Below are positions 9,859-20,191 of a DNA stretch of 64,000 bases, one piece after another. This DNA is from Stenotrophomonas rhizophila (GTDB lineage Bacteria > Pseudomonadota > Gammaproteobacteria > Xanthomonadales > Xanthomonadaceae). Position 1 is the first letter of the stretch. Every line of letters starts with the position of its first letter. The notes below the pieces were generated by a model. It did no database searches. It saw nothing but the letters and a program-made list of their open reading frames with translations, and was not told the origin of the DNA. The position numbers were made by a program, and so were the translations under genes. The stretch is from NCBI RefSeq assembly GCF_000661955.1, contig NZ_CP007597.1, positions 3,852,649-3,916,648 on the forward strand, given 5' to 3'.

Positions 9859-10965
9859 TTACCCCGACTTGCGCCGGAACAGCATCCCCGACACCACCAG
9901 CATCACGATCGGCGGCAGTGCGTAGGCAATGCGGTAATCGAACTTCAACGCACCGGCCATGCGCCCGAAGAACAACTGCAGCAGCCAGAAGCCCAGCGCG
10001 AACAGGATGCCCAGGAACAACCGCTTGCCCATCCCGCCGCTGCGCAGCGAGCCGAACGCGAACGGCACCGCCGCCAGGCACAACGCCAGCACGTTCACCG
10101 GGTAGAACCACCGGCTCCAGTAGATGTCCTCGTAATCGCGCGCATCCAGCCCATTGCGCTTGCGGTACTCAATGCTCGTGCGCAGGTCGGCCGCGCGCAG
10201 GTTGCGCGGCTTGGACATGCCGCTGGCCAGCGCCGCCGCATCCAGCTTCGAATTCCACGGCTCCGATTCCACCGTCTCACGCGTCGCCGAGCGCTCCCCG
10301 AACGTATCCCGGCGCACCTTGTTCAACACCCAGCCCGTATCACCATGCTCGGCCGTGCCCGCGTAAGTCAACGACGCCAGCTTGCCGTCGTCGCCGATCT
10401 TGTACAGCCGCACATCGCGCAGCACCAGCTTGGTCCCACCGCCCGGCAGCAGCTGCTCGTCGCCTGCGCCCGCGTTGAGGAACGTATCGCCCTCGCGTGC
10501 CCACACGCCCGAATAGCGGGCCACCGCCATGTCGTTGCCCCACTTGGCGCTCATCCGGATGTCGTCGGCCCGACTCTGCGCCCACGGTGCCAGCGTCTCG
10601 CCGGTCAACACCATCACCGCCGTCAACAGCGACAGCGCGATCGCCACCGACGCGCTCAGGCGCTTGCGCGACAGGCCCAGCGCGCGCAGCGCGGTCAGCT
10701 CGGAGGTCGCCGCCAGCTGCCCCAGCCCCATCAGCGAACCGATCACCGCTGCCGTCGGGAAGAACGTGTAGGCCCGGCGCGGCACCGTGTACAGCACCCA
10801 CGCGGCCGCATGGCCGATCGTGTAGCCGCCCTTGCCCACGTCCTTGAATTCGCCGGAGAAGGCCATCACCACGTCCAGCCCCAACAGGACGGCCCAGGTC
10901 AGCAGCACCGTGCCGAACACCGACCGGCCAAGATAAAGATCAAACCGCATCGGGCGAAGCTTCAT
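9859..10965 (-). CDS. lptG: LPS export ABC transporter permease LptG
   Basis: LptG pairs with LptF and two LptB ATPases to extract LPS from the inner membrane and push it along the Lpt bridge. The 368-residue protein has the YjgP/YjgQ architecture: N-terminal helices (MRFDLYLGRSVFGTVLLTWAV...), a large periplasmic beta-jellyroll (about 130-270) and C-terminal helices. Its ATG overlaps the lptF stop codon (ATGA), so the two are translationally coupled. The pair is divergent from pepA, the same neighbourhood as in E. coli. Confidence 0.95.
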   Translation of the reverse strand: MKLRPMRFDLYLGRSVFGTVLLTWAVLLGLDVVMAFSGEFKDVGKGGYTIGHAAAWVLYTVPRRAYTFFPTAAVIGSLMGLGQLAATSELTALRALGLSRKRLSASVAIALSLLTAVMVLTGETLAPWAQSRADDIRMSAKWGNDMAVARYSGVWAREGDTFLNAGAGDEQLLPGGGTKLVLRDVRLYKIGDDGKLASLTYAGTAEHGDTGWVLNKVRRDTFGERSATRETVESEPWNSKLDAAALASGMSKPRNLRAADLRTSIEYRKRNGLDARDYEDIYWSRWFYPVNVLALCLAAVPFAFGSLRSGGMGKRLFLGILFALGFWLLQLFFGRMAGALKFDYRIAYALPPIVMLVVSGMLFRRKSG

Positions 10966-12044
10966 GCGGTCCTCCGCGGGCGCGACAGCTTGCCGTCACG
11001 CAGGTACATCCAGATCGCCAGCGCCAGCAGCGGCAGGCTCAGCCACCACAGACCGACACTGCCGGACAATTTGCCATCGGCGATCCAGCGCGTGCCGATG
11101 AACATCAGGTTCATGCCCACCAGGTAGGCCAGGAATGCCAGCATCATCCGCCCGTAGCGCTGCTGGCGCGGCGAACTGCGCGCCAGCGGCAGCGTCATCA
11201 GCGCGAACGCCAGCGCGATCAGCGGCGGGGTGATGCGCGAATGCAGCTGCGCCTGCGCCGCCGGGCGCGCGTCACCCAGCAGCTGGGTGGTGGGCAGCAG
11301 CTCGGGGTCATCCTTCTGGCGGGTGTCGGCGCCGTCGGGCATGGCCACGTCGTTGCGCGCGAAGGTCATCAGCTTGTAGTCCAGCGCGCCGTTGGCCGGC
11401 CCTTCCACCTGGTGGCCGTCGTCCAGCTCCAGGTAGCGCTGGCGCTCGCCCTCGAAGAACATGCGGCCGTGGTCGGCCGACACCACCTCGATGCGGTCGT
11501 CCTTCTGCCGCTGCAGGAACACCTTGCCCAGCCGGGTACCGTCCGGCGACAGCGAGGACAGGTAGACCACCCCGCCGTTGTTGGGCAGGTTGGTGAACTT
11601 GCCCGACTCCAGCCCGGCCATGGCCACGCTGCGGTTGGCTTCCACGATCATGGTCTCGCTGGTGCGGTCGGCCCAGGGGCCCAGCCACAGCGAGCACAGG
11701 CCGATCAGGCCCACCACCGGCAGCACCAGCATCAGCACCGGGCGCAGCAGCCGCTTTGGCCCCACCCCGATGGCGGTCAGCACCGCCATTTCCGAGTCCC
11801 GGTAGAGCCGGGCGGTGGCCAGCAGCAGGCCCAGCATCAGCGCCAGCGGCAGGATCAGCGGCATATAGACGATGAACTGCAGGCCCAGCTGCGAGAACAG
11901 CAGGCGGGCCGGTACGCGGCCGTCGGCGATATTGCCGAGGATGTCCACCAGGACACCACCGACGCTTACCACCAGCAGCACGATCAAAGTGGCCAGGAAA
12001 CTCTGGACGAAATCACGCAGGAGATAGCGATCGAGCTTCGACAT
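10962..12044 (-). CDS. lptF: LPS export ABC transporter permease LptF
   Basis: Partner permease of LptG. The 360-residue product starts MSKLDRYLLRDF, the family's typical N-terminus, with a first membrane helix at about 15-35, a helix pair ending near residue 120, a periplasmic jellyroll, and helices at the C-terminus. Upstream in-frame codons (to 12149) would overlap the pepA start and were rejected. It is first gene of a two-gene operon with lptG. The 104-bp gap to pepA must hold divergent promoters. Confidence 0.95.
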   Translation of the reverse strand: MSKLDRYLLRDFVQSFLATLIVLLVVSVGGVLVDILGNIADGRVPARLLFSQLGLQFIVYMPLILPLALMLGLLLATARLYRDSEMAVLTAIGVGPKRLLRPVLMLVLPVVGLIGLCSLWLGPWADRTSETMIVEANRSVAMAGLESGKFTNLPNNGGVVYLSSLSPDGTRLGKVFLQRQKDDRIEVVSADHGRMFFEGERQRYLELDDGHQVEGPANGALDYKLMTFARNDVAMPDGADTRQKDDPELLPTTQLLGDARPAAQAQLHSRITPPLIALAFALMTLPLARSSPRQQRYGRMMLAFLAYLVGMNLMFIGTRWIADGKLSGSVGLWWLSLPLLALAIWMYLRDGKLSRPRRTA

Positions 12045-12148
12045 GGGGCGGTGGTTTAAACTCTCGGATTCGTTCGCGGTGCTGCCCAGTCTACTGACGG
12101 GACGTAAACAGCTCGCGATTGTACGGATTTGCCAACGGAATCTGATCA

Positions 12149-13627
12149 ATGGCCCTGGAATTCACCCTGAACCACGCAACGCCGGCCTCGGCCGCGTTCG
12201 ATTGCGTCATCGTCGGCGCCTATGCCGACCAGACCCTGAGCCCGGCGGCACAGGCCCTGGACACCGCTTCGGGCGGTCGCCTGACGGCCCTGGTGGCCCG
12301 CGGCGACGTCGGCGGCAAGACCGGCAACACCACGCTGCTGCACGACCTGCCGGGCGTCACCGCCCCGCGCGTGCTGGTGGTGGGGCTGGGCGAACCGGCC
12401 AAGTTCGGCGTCCCGCAGTACCTCAAGGCGGTGGGCGATGCCAGCCGCGCCCTGAAGAGCGGGGTCAACCACCACGCGCTGTTCACCCTGACCGAACTCG
12501 AGGTCAAGGGCCGCGATGCCGCCTGGAACATCCGCCAGGCCATCATCACCGCCGACCACGCCGCCTACCGCTACAGCGCCACCCTGGGCAAGAAGAAGGC
12601 CGACGAACCCGGCCTGACCCAGCTGGCCATCGCCGGTACCGACGCCCAGGCCCTGGCCCAGGGCCAGGCCATCGCCGCTGGCGTGCAGTACGCCCGCGAG
12701 CTGGGCAACCTGCCGCCGAACCTGTGCACCCCGGCCTACCTGGCCGAGTCCTCGGTTGCCTTCGCCCAGGCCCACGCCGGCGCCGAGGCGGAGATCCTGG
12801 ACGAGCATCAGATGGAAGCGCTGGGCATGGGCTCGCTGCTGGCCGTGGCCCGCGGCTCGGCCAACCGCCCCCGCCTGGTGGTGCTGAAGTGGAGCAACGG
12901 CGGCGACGCCAAGCCCTACGTGCTGGTCGGCAAGGGCATCACCTTCGACACCGGCGGCGTCAACCTGAAGACCCAGGGCGGCATCGAGGAGATGAAGTAC
13001 GACATGTGCGGTGGCGCCAACGTCATCGGCACCTTCGTCGCGGCGGTCACCGCCAAGCTGCCGCTGAACCTGGTGGTGGTGGTGCCGGCGGTGGAAAACG
13101 CCATCGACGGCAATGCCTACCGCCCGTCGGACGTGATCACCTCGATGTCGGGCAAGACCATCGAAGTGGGCAACACCGACGCCGAAGGCCGCCTGATCCT
13201 GTGCGACGCGCTCACCTACGCGCAGCGCTTCGAGCCGGCCGCGCTGGTCGACGTGGCCACCCTGACCGGTGCCTGCCTGGTTGCCCTGGGCCACCAGACC
13301 GCCGGCCTGATGACCAAGCACGACGACCTGGCCAACGAACTGCTGGCCGCCGGCGAGCACGTGTTCGACCGCGCCTGGCGCCTGCCGCTGTGGGACGAGT
13401 ACCAGCCGATGCTGGATTCCAGCTTCGCCGACGTCTACAACATCGGCGGCCGCTGGGCCGGCGCGATCACCGCCGGCTGCTTCCTGTCGCGCTTCGCCGA
13501 AGGCCAGCGCTGGGCCCACCTGGACATCGCCGGCGTTGCCAGCGACGAAGGCAAGCGTGGCATGGCCACCGGCCGCCCGGTTGGCCTGCTCAGCCAGTGG
13601 CTGCTGGACCAGGTCGCCCGCGCCTGA
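12149..13627 (+). CDS. pepA: Leucyl aminopeptidase (M17 family)
   Basis: A cytosolic dinuclear-metal aminopeptidase that removes N-terminal Leu and other residues. E. coli PepA also binds DNA as a Xer accessory factor. The 492-residue product has the M17 N-terminal macro-like domain and a C-terminal catalytic domain from about residue 180. The M17 signature [10 protein letters not shown] is present, as are metal-ligand motifs including [10 protein letters not shown]. The ATG at 12149 gives the usual family length. holC and valS follow on the same strand, the order conserved in gammaproteobacteria. Confidence 0.96.
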   Translation: MALEFTLNHATPASAAFDCVIVGAYADQTLSPAAQALDTASGGRLTALVARGDVGGKTGNTTLLHDLPGVTAPRVLVVGLGEPAKFGVPQYLKAVGDASRALKSGVNHHALFTLTELEVKGRDAAWNIRQAIITADHAAYRYSATLGKKKADEPGLTQLAIAGTDAQALAQGQAIAAGVQYARELGNLPPNLCTPAYLAESSVAFAQAHAGAEAEILDEHQMEALGMGSLLAVARGSANRPRLVVLKWSNGGDAKPYVLVGKGITFDTGGVNLKTQGGIEEMKYDMCGGANVIGTFVAAVTAKLPLNLVVVVPAVENAIDGNAYRPSDVITSMSGKTIEVGNTDAEGRLILCDALTYAQRFEPAALVDVATLTGACLVALGHQTAGLMTKHDDLANELLAAGEHVFDRAWRLPLWDEYQPMLDSSFADVYNIGGRWAGAITAGCFLSRFAEGQRWAHLDIAGVASDEGKRGMATGRPVGLLSQWLLDQVARA

Positions 13628-13668
13628 TGCCGTGCCCGATCGGGGGGCCTGAGCGCCGCCCCGATCCC

Positions 13669-13695
13669 GCCCGGCCTGCTGCCGGGCCTTCCCTT
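13669..13695 (+). terminator. Possible terminator after pepA
   Basis: Stem GCCCGGC-CTGCT-GCCGGGC followed by the pyrimidine-rich CTTCCCTTTC. The T-tract is weak, so partial read-through into holC is likely. Confidence 0.4.
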
Positions 13696-13712
13696 TCGCT
13701 CCTGGCCTGCCC

Positions 13713-14138
13713 ATGTCCCGTGCTGATTTCTACCTGATCGCCAAGCCCCGCTTCCTGACCGAGCCGCTGCGCCTGGTCTGTGAGCTGGCCCGCAAGGCCA
13801 ACGACGCCGGGCTGTTCACCCTGGTGCTGGCACGCGACCAGGCCCAGGCCGAGGAGCTGGACGAGCTGCTGTGGTCGTTCGACGACGAGGCCTACATCCC
13901 GCACCAGATCGCCGGTGAGGACATGGACGAGGAGGAGGCGCTGGTGCTGATCGCCGTGCCCGGCACGCCGGCCCCGGCGCGCCCGCTGGTGATCAACCTG
14001 CGCGACGACCCGTACCTGGCCGAGTGCGACCGGGTGCTGGAAGTGGTGCCGGCCGACCCGGAAGCGCGCGAACCGCTGCGCGAGCGCTGGCGCCAGTACA
14101 AGGCGCTGGGCTTTGACCTGAACAAGTACGACATGTAA
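13713..14138 (+). CDS. holC: DNA polymerase III chi subunit
   Basis: HolC bridges the clamp loader, through psi (HolD), to single-strand DNA-binding protein. The 141-residue protein starts MSRADFYLIAKPRF and shows the chi fold pattern: an early strand, helix LRLVCELARKANDAG, and the motif ELDELLWSFDDEAYIPHQI typical of HolC. It lies between pepA and valS as in E. coli. Its probable partner holD lies 5 kb away at 18749-19255. Confidence 0.93.
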   Translation: MSRADFYLIAKPRFLTEPLRLVCELARKANDAGLFTLVLARDQAQAEELDELLWSFDDEAYIPHQIAGEDMDEEEALVLIAVPGTPAPARPLVINLRDDPYLAECDRVLEVVPADPEAREPLRERWRQYKALGFDLNKYDM

Positions 14139-14186
14139 CCCGCGCGGCGCCCGCCGTGGCGCCGCCACCGAGCCCGGAGACCCTTG

Positions 14187-14375
14187 ATGCGCCTGTTGAT
14201 CGCCCTGATCTTTCCCTGGTTCGCCTTCTTCACCATTGGCCGCCCGTTCGCAGGCATCCTCTGCCTGATCCTGCAGATCACCCTGATTGGCTGGCTTCCG
14301 GCCGCGATCTGGGCCGCCTACGCGGTTTCGCAGTTCCATACCGACCAGAAGATCCAGCGCGCCCTCGGGCGCTGA
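14187..14375 (+). CDS. YqaE/Pmp3 family small membrane protein
   Basis: A 62-residue hydrophobic protein with two membrane helices and a short polar tail. The stretch [15 protein letters not shown] followed by [14 protein letters not shown] is the Pmp3/UPF0057 signature. Relatives are small stress-induced membrane proteins whose exact function is unsettled. The ATG at 14187 has a GGAGA box at a proper distance; a TTG directly before it was rejected. It lies between holC and valS and ends 43 bp before valS. Confidence 0.85.
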   Translation: MRLLIALIFPWFAFFTIGRPFAGILCLILQITLIGWLPAAIWAAYAVSQFHTDQKIQRALGR

Positions 14376-14418
14376 TGTTCCGGCACCCCCACCTCCCGTC
14401 TTCGATCCTGGTTCCCGC

Positions 14419-17187
14419 ATGACCCAACTCGCCTCCAGCTACGACCCCAAAACCTTCGAAACCGCGCTGTACGACGCGTGGGAGAAGGCCGGCCATTTCA
14501 AGCCGTCCGGCAAGGGCGAGCCGTACACCATCCTGCTGCCGCCGCCGAACGTGACCGGCACGCTGCACATGGGCCATGCCTTCCAGCAGACCCTGATGGA
14601 CGCGCTGGTGCGCTACCACCGCATGCGCGGCTACGACACGCTGTGGCAGGTGGGTACCGACCACGCCGGCATCGCCACCGAAATGGTGGTCAGCCGCAAC
14701 CTGGCGCTGGAAGGCAAGGGCGAGACCCGCGATTCGCTGGGCCGCGAGGGCTTCATCGAGAAGGTCTGGGAGTGGAAGGCGTTCTCCGGTGACACCATCG
14801 AACGCCAGATGCGCCGCCTGGGCACCTCGGCCGACTGGTCGCGCAGCACCTTCACCATGGACCCGCAGCCGTCCGAAGCGGTGATCGAGGCCTTCCTGCG
14901 CTGGCACGAGCAGGGCCTGATCTACCGCGGCCAGCGCCTGGTCAACTGGGACCCGGTGCTGAAGACCGCCATTTCCGACCTGGAAGTGGAGAGCGTGGAA
15001 GAAGACGGCTTCCTGTGGTCGATCAGCTACCCGCTGGCCGATGGCAGCGGCACGCTGACCGTGGCCACGACCCGCCCGGAAACCATGCTGGGCGACACCG
15101 CGGTGATGGTGCATCCCGAAGACGAGCGCTACGCGCACCTGATCGGCAAGATGGTCAAGCTGCCGCTGACCGACCGCGAAATTCCGGTGATCGCCGATGA
15201 CTACGTGGACCGCGAGTTCGGCACCGGCGTGGTCAAGGTCACCCCCGCGCACGACTTCAACGATTACCAGGTGGGTGTGCGCCACAACCTGCCGATGATC
15301 AACCTGTTCACCCCGGTGGCCGCCATCAACGACAACGCCCCGGAGAAATACCGCGGGCTGGACCGTTACGAAGCGCGCAAGGTGATCCTGGCCGAGCTGG
15401 AAGACCTGGGCATCCTGGTCGAAACCAAGCCGCACAAGCTGCAGGTGCCGCGCGGCGACCGCACCCAGCAGGTGATCGAGCCCTACCTCACCGACCAGTG
15501 GTTCGTGAAGATGGACGTGCTGGCCAAGCGCGGCCTGGAGCTGGTCGAGAACGGCAGCATCCAGTTCGTTCCGGCCAACTGGATCAACACCTACCGCCAC
15601 TGGATGGAGAACATCCAGGACTGGTGCATCAGCCGCCAGCTGTGGTGGGGCCACCGCATTCCGGCGTGGTTCGATGACGCGGGCAACTGCTACGTCGGCC
15701 GCGACGAGGCCGATGCGCGCGCGCGCAACAACGTCGGCGCCGACGTCGCCCTGCACCAGGACAGCGACGTGCTGGAAACCTGGTTCTCCTCGCAGCTGTG
15801 GCCGTTCTCCACCCTGGGCTGGCCGAACGAACAGGCGATGGCCGACCGTGGTTTCGAGCGCTATCTGCCGTCGGCGGTGCTGGTCACCGGCTTCGACATC
15901 ATCTTCTTCTGGGTGGCCCGCATGATCATGGCCACCGACAGCTTCACCGGGAAGATTCCGTTCAAGGACATCTACATGACCGGCCTGATCCGCGATGCGC
16001 AGGGTCAGAAGATGTCCAAGTCCAAGGGCAACGTGCTCGACCCGCTGGACATCATCGACGGCATCTCGCTGGAAGACCTGGTTGCCAAGCGCACCACCGG
16101 GCTGATGAAGCCCAAGGATGCGCCGAAGATCGAGAAGGCCACGCGCAAGGAATTCCCCGACGGCATCATTGCCCACGGTGCCGACGCGCTGCGCTTCACC
16201 ATTGCCGCGCTGGCCACGCACGGCCGCGACATCAAGTTCGACATGAGCCGCGCCGAGGGCTACAAGAACTTCTGCAACAAACTGTGGAACGCCAGCCGCT
16301 TCACCCTGATGAACACCGAGGGCAGCAGCTTCACCGGCGTGCCGCAGCCGCGCACCGATGCCGAGCGCTGGATCCTGGCGCGCCTGGCGGCGGTGTCGGC
16401 CGAGGCACAGACGCACTACGCCAACTACCGGTTCGACCTGCTGGCCCAGTGCCTGTACGAGTTTGCCTGGAACGAGTTCTGCGACTGGTTCCTGGAACTG
16501 ACCAAGCCGGCGCTCAACGGCGACAACGCCGACGACGCGGCCAGCACCCGCCACACCCTGCTGTACGTGCTGGAAGCACTGCTGCGCCTGCTGCACCCGC
16601 TGATTCCGTTCGTCACCGAGCAGCTGTGGCGCCAGGTGGCCCCGCGCTTGGGCCTGGGCGAAGACACCCTGTCGCTGCGTCCGTACCCGACGGCAGAAGA
16701 ATTCGCGGGCGATTTCGCCCGTGCCGAGGCCGACGTGGAATGGCTCAAGGGCATGGTCAACGCGCTGCGCCGCGTGCGCAGCGAACTGAACGTGCCGCCG
16801 GCCAAGCAGGTCACGTTGCTGCTGCAGGGTGGCACCGAAGACGACCGCACCCGCGTGGCGCGCTTCACGGCCTCGCTGTCGTTCCTGCTGAAGCTGGCGC
16901 GCATCGATTGGCTGGCCGACGCGGCCGATACCCCGCCGTCGGCGGCGGCCATCGTGGGTGAGCTGAAGCTGCTGGTGCCGCTGGAAGGCCTGGTCGACCT
17001 GGGCGCCGAGCGCGCCCGCCTGGACAAGGAAATTGCCCGGGTGGAGTCGGAGAAGGAGAAGAGCCAGACCAAGCTGGGCAAGTTCACCGACAAGGTGCCG
17101 GCCGCGGTGGTCGAGCAGGAACGCGTGCGTCTGGTGGAATGGACCGCGCAGCTGGCCGGCCTCGTCGAGCAGCGCGCGAAGTTGTAA
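14419..17187 (+). CDS. valS: Valyl-tRNA synthetase
   Basis: Class Ia synthetase that charges tRNA-Val and edits misacylated threonine. The 922-residue protein has the HIGH-type motif (GTLHMGHAF) early, a large CP1 editing insertion, the KMSKS loop at about 531-535, an anticodon-binding domain, and a C-terminal coiled-coil arm ([22 protein letters not shown]). The start [11 protein letters not shown] (ATG 14419) matches homologues; longer in-frame readings run back through the preceding gene and were rejected. Confidence 0.97.
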   Translation: MTQLASSYDPKTFETALYDAWEKAGHFKPSGKGEPYTILLPPPNVTGTLHMGHAFQQTLMDALVRYHRMRGYDTLWQVGTDHAGIATEMVVSRNLALEGKGETRDSLGREGFIEKVWEWKAFSGDTIERQMRRLGTSADWSRSTFTMDPQPSEAVIEAFLRWHEQGLIYRGQRLVNWDPVLKTAISDLEVESVEEDGFLWSISYPLADGSGTLTVATTRPETMLGDTAVMVHPEDERYAHLIGKMVKLPLTDREIPVIADDYVDREFGTGVVKVTPAHDFNDYQVGVRHNLPMINLFTPVAAINDNAPEKYRGLDRYEARKVILAELEDLGILVETKPHKLQVPRGDRTQQVIEPYLTDQWFVKMDVLAKRGLELVENGSIQFVPANWINTYRHWMENIQDWCISRQLWWGHRIPAWFDDAGNCYVGRDEADARARNNVGADVALHQDSDVLETWFSSQLWPFSTLGWPNEQAMADRGFERYLPSAVLVTGFDIIFFWVARMIMATDSFTGKIPFKDIYMTGLIRDAQGQKMSKSKGNVLDPLDIIDGISLEDLVAKRTTGLMKPKDAPKIEKATRKEFPDGIIAHGADALRFTIAALATHGRDIKFDMSRAEGYKNFCNKLWNASRFTLMNTEGSSFTGVPQPRTDAERWILARLAAVSAEAQTHYANYRFDLLAQCLYEFAWNEFCDWFLELTKPALNGDNADDAASTRHTLLYVLEALLRLLHPLIPFVTEQLWRQVAPRLGLGEDTLSLRPYPTAEEFAGDFARAEADVEWLKGMVNALRRVRSELNVPPAKQVTLLLQGGTEDDRTRVARFTASLSFLLKLARIDWLADAADTPPSAAAIVGELKLLVPLEGLVDLGAERARLDKEIARVESEKEKSQTKLGKFTDKVPAAVVEQERVRLVEWTAQLAGLVEQRAKL

Positions 17188-17207
17188 CGCGGCGGTGTTT
17201 GCCTGGG

Positions 17208-17275
17208 GGTACCGACCCATGGTCGGTACCTGCCGGGTGGGACGATGGATGCAGCCACCCATGGGGTGGCTCTAC
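17208..17275. repeat. Palindrome plus SMAG-type hairpin after valS
   Basis: 17208-17230 is a perfect inverted repeat with 10-bp arms (GGTACCGACC / GGTCGGTACC). 17251-17275 is a reverse SMAG-like unit, GCAGCCACC...GGTGGCTCTAC. They fill the gap to the next gene and may act as a weak terminator or mRNA stabiliser for valS. Confidence 0.7.
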
Positions 17276-17322
17276 CGGGGCATGATGCGTGTTCGTCCAT
17301 GGAATGCGTGCCTGCCGACACG

Positions 17323-18147
17323 ATGTCACTCTCCATTTTCTGTACCGTGCTGTTCGCTGCCCTGCTGCATGCCAGCTGGAATGCGATCGTCAAACGCGGC
17401 AGCGATACGCTGCTGACCACGATTCTGGTCACCGGGTCGGCCGCGCTGATCGCGGCCCTCCTGCTGCCCTTCGTGCCCGCGCCGCTGCCACGCAGCTGGC
17501 CATGGCTGGCCGCCTCCACGGTGTTGCAGGTCCTCTATTACGTTCTGGTCGCGCGCACCTACCGGGTGACCGACATGAGCGCGTCCTACCCGCTGATGCG
17601 CGGCTGCGCACCGATCCTGGTGGCGCTGGTGGGCACCATGTTCCTGGGGGAACGCCTGCATGCGGTGGCGTGGTGCGGCATCGCACTGATCTGTGTGGGC
17701 ATCCTGTGCATGGCACGCGGCGGCGCACGCCAGCACCTGTGGCTGCCGTTGCTCAATGCCGGGGTTATCGCCACCTACACGCTGGTCGATGCATGGGGCG
17801 CGCGCCAGTCCGGTGCGGCGCTCAGCTACACGCTGTGGCTGTTTCTGTTGTCCGGGTTGCCGCTGCCGGTGTGGGCGGTGTGCACGCGTGCGTCCCGACT
17901 GTGGGCCTACGCGCGGGAAAACGCGGGCTTTGGCGTGGTCGGCGGGATCGGCACGCTGACCTCGTATGGGCTGGCGCTGTGGGCCATGACCATCGCACCG
18001 GTGGCGATGATTTCGGCGCTGCGCGAAACCTCGATCCTGTTCGGCATCCTGATCTCCGCATTCGTCCTGCACGAGCGGGTGACGCGGATGCGCTGGATCG
18101 CGGCGGGGTTGATCGTTGCGGGCGCGGCGGTGTTGCGGGTGGCGTGA
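17323..18147 (+). CDS. EamA (drug/metabolite transporter) family permease
   Basis: A 274-residue protein with about ten hydrophobic helices in two EamA repeats, typical of inner-membrane exporters of the DMT superfamily. The second repeat contains the conserved ETSILFGILISAFVLHERVTRMRW region with the characteristic E/R pair near its end. The substrate cannot be inferred. The ATG at 17323 was chosen because it begins directly before the first helix (MSLSIFCTVLFAALLH); an ATG at 17299 would add eight residues. It is flanked on both sides by SMAG-type repeats and converges on rimI. Confidence 0.85.
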   Translation: MSLSIFCTVLFAALLHASWNAIVKRGSDTLLTTILVTGSAALIAALLLPFVPAPLPRSWPWLAASTVLQVLYYVLVARTYRVTDMSASYPLMRGCAPILVALVGTMFLGERLHAVAWCGIALICVGILCMARGGARQHLWLPLLNAGVIATYTLVDAWGARQSGAALSYTLWLFLLSGLPLPVWAVCTRASRLWAYARENAGFGVVGGIGTLTSYGLALWAMTIAPVAMISALRETSILFGILISAFVLHERVTRMRWIAAGLIVAGAAVLRVA

Positions 18148-18186
18148 GGGTGCGCCGGGCGTGTGTGGCCCCGGTCTGGCGTTGCG

Positions 18187-18245
18187 TGCAGCCGACCAAC
18201 GATCGGCTCTACGACGGTTGGTAGAGCCGACCGTTGGTCGGCTGC
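18187..18245. repeat. Inverted pair of SMAG hairpins between convergent genes
   Basis: A reverse unit (18187-18211, ending GGCTCTAC) and a forward unit (18221-18245, starting GTAGAGCC) face each other across nine bases, so the pair can also form one long hairpin. It lies between the convergent EamA gene and rimI, where it may serve as a bidirectional terminator. Confidence 0.88.
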
Positions 18246-18254
18246 CTTGCGCCG

Positions 18255-18752
18255 TTACAGCGGCGGCATGGTCTGGATGTCGTCGTCCACCAGCTCCATC
18301 GCCATCACCAGGGCATCCTCACGCCCCTCGCGGGCCGGGTAGTAGCGCGGGCGGCGGCCAATCTCGTTGAAGCCTTCGCTGTGGTACAGCGCCACCGCCG
18401 GCGTGTTGGACGGGCGCACTTCCAGGAACACGCGCTGGGCGCCGTGGTCGCGTGCCAGCTGGACCAGCGCGCGGAACAGAAACCGGCCCAGGCCGCGCGA
18501 CTGGGTCTGGGGATCCACACACACATTCAATACGTGGGCTTCGTCGGCCGCGATGCTGAGCACGCCGTAGCCGACCAGTACGCCGTCGTCCTCCAGCGCC
18601 AGCGCCGGGTAGCCCGCACGCAGGCAGTCCACGAAAATGCCGCGCGTCCACGGGAACGGGTAACCGCGCAGTTCGATCGGCATCAGGGTGTCGATATCGC
18701 TTTCGCGCAGCGCGCGCAACGCCAGTGGGCGGGGCGAGCTGACCGCGCTCAC
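18255..18752 (-). CDS. rimI: Ribosomal protein S18-alanine N-acetyltransferase
   Basis: RimI acetylates the N-terminal alanine of S18. The 165-residue GNAT protein has the acetyl-CoA loop QSRGLGRFLFRAL (Q/RxxGxG/A) and the C-terminal EVRPSNTPAVALYHSEGFNEIGRR block diagnostic of RimI. The GTG start (18750-18752) overlaps the stop of the upstream gene as GTGA, and translation from it gives MSAVSSPRPLALRALRESD. The holD-rimI order is the one found in E. coli. Confidence 0.93.
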   Translation of the reverse strand: MSAVSSPRPLALRALRESDIDTLMPIELRGYPFPWTRGIFVDCLRAGYPALALEDDGVLVGYGVLSIAADEAHVLNVCVDPQTQSRGLGRFLFRALVQLARDHGAQRVFLEVRPSNTPAVALYHSEGFNEIGRRPRYYPAREGREDALVMAMELVDDDIQTMPPL

Positions 18753-19255
18753 GGCCGGCCCCGCTTGCGCAGGGCCCGCAGTTGCGGCCACAGCGCGCGC
18801 TTGGCGGCGGCATTGCCGCGCAGGTCGTCCAGGTTCCACCCGGCCATCAACGCCTGCGTCTCCGGCTCGGCGGGATTGCAGCCGGACGCCCGCAGCAGGG
18901 CGATCTGCAGGCGGTCGGGCATGCGCACGGCCGGGCGGCGGCCGGGGCTGCGTTCGCGCGTCGCTGCCGGGGTGTCCCCGGCACTGCCGCTGCCCGCGAC
19001 GGCCGGCGCATCGATGCTGGTCGGCGCACTGCGCCGCGGCGGTGGCGCGGCGTGCACCGGAGTATCCGCTGCCGATGCGGGCGCGGGTGGCGCCACGGCG
19101 CGCTCGGCCGGCGCGGCATGGGCGGCCACGCTCAGCGTGATCGGTGCCGGGGCGACCTCGTCGATCTGCCCGTCCACGAACACCGTGTAGCCCATCGCCT
19201 GCAGCCACGACTGCTGCGCCGGCGACCACAGCGGCGGCAGGCCGGCCTCGCTCAC
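18749..19255 (-). CDS. holD: Divergent DNA polymerase III psi subunit (HolD-like)
   Basis: The 168-residue protein is Ala/Pro-rich in the middle and resembles HolD at both ends. The start has QQSWLQAMGYTVFV, comparable with the E. coli psi N-terminus that binds chi. The end reads LRGNAAAKRALWPQL, close to the E. coli psi C-terminus LRANPTARAALWQQI. A low-complexity insert (about 45-105) makes it longer than the 137-residue E. coli protein. It lies directly upstream of rimI, as in E. coli, and holC is 5 kb away. The GTG start (19253-19255) overlaps the pssA stop (GTGA), and its own stop overlaps rimI in the same way. The identity is inferred from motif and synteny. Confidence 0.72.
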   Translation of the reverse strand: MSEAGLPPLWSPAQQSWLQAMGYTVFVDGQIDEVAPAPITLSVAAHAAPAERAVAPPAPASAADTPVHAAPPPRRSAPTSIDAPAVAGSGSAGDTPAATRERSPGRRPAVRMPDRLQIALLRASGCNPAEPETQALMAGWNLDDLRGNAAAKRALWPQLRALRKRGRP

Positions 19256-20031
19256 GCGCGGGGCTCGGCCGTCTTGCGGGCGCGCTGCCACAGCCAGTAG
19301 AACGGGCCGGACAGGGCGTACACGATGCCGACGGCAAACAGCACCCGCGGCAGGTCGATGACCATGATGGCAATGGCGATGGGCACCAGCGCCAGCGCCA
19401 GGAACGGCACGCGATCGGCGCGCGGACCACGTTCGCCGCTGCCCTTGAAGCTCCAGAAGCGGATCCGGCTGACCATCAGCAACGCCGCCACCAGGGTCAC
19501 GCCCAACGACACATAGCGCAGCTGATTGCCATCCCAGCCCAGGTTGCCATCGGCGAAGGCCCACACGAAGGACATCATCAGCCCGGCGGCGGCCGGGCTG
19601 GCCAGGCCGACGAACCAGCGCTTGTCGACCACGGTGACCTGGGTGTTGAAGCGGGCCAGGCGCAGCGCGGCGCAGGCCGCATACAGGAAGGCCACCGCCC
19701 AGCCGACCCGGCCCCAGACCGGGTCATCGAATTTCAGCCACGACAGCGACCAGTGGTACATCACCAGCGCCGGGGCCATGCCGAAGCTGACCAGGTCGGC
19801 CAGCGAGTCGTACTGCACGCCGAATTCGCTGCTGGTCCCGGTCAGCCGGGCCACGCGGCCATCCAGGCCGTCCATGACCGCCGCCACGAACACGGCGATG
19901 GCCGCATTGACGAAGTCGCCATTGGCCGCGGCGATGATCGCGTAGAAGCCGGCGAACAGGCCTGCGGTGGTGAACAGGTTGGGCAGCAGGTAGATGCTGC
20001 GGGAGCGCGGCGGGGGTTTCATCTGATCCAT
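19252..20031 (-). CDS. pssA: CDP-diacylglycerol-serine O-phosphatidyltransferase
   Basis: This integral membrane enzyme makes phosphatidylserine, the precursor of phosphatidylethanolamine. The 259-residue protein carries the CDP-alcohol phosphatidyltransferase motif DG(x)2AR(x)8G(x)3D(x)3D in DGLDGRVARLTGTSSEF and the following YDSLAD. Several membrane helices are visible. The start MDQMKPPPRS (ATG 20029-20031) precedes the conserved IYLLPNLFTTAGLF; longer readings add only low-complexity sequence. It heads a coupled pssA-holD-rimI operon. Confidence 0.93.
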   Translation of the reverse strand: MDQMKPPPRSRSIYLLPNLFTTAGLFAGFYAIIAAANGDFVNAAIAVFVAAVMDGLDGRVARLTGTSSEFGVQYDSLADLVSFGMAPALVMYHWSLSWLKFDDPVWGRVGWAVAFLYAACAALRLARFNTQVTVVDKRWFVGLASPAAAGLMMSFVWAFADGNLGWDGNQLRYVSLGVTLVAALLMVSRIRFWSFKGSGERGPRADRVPFLALALVPIAIAIMVIDLPRVLFAVGIVYALSGPFYWLWQRARKTAEPRA

Positions 20032-20191
20032 ACCGGCCAGTTTAGTGGGTGTGGTGGCCTTTGGGGCAGCCCGGTGCTTCCGGGGCCGGGTGACCGTTGC
20101 CGGTACCCACCGGCCCGCCGGTCGCCGGCGGCTTGCCAGCGCCGGGCCGGGGTGCTGCAATCGGCGCCTTGCCCTGATGCCCGGAGTTGCC

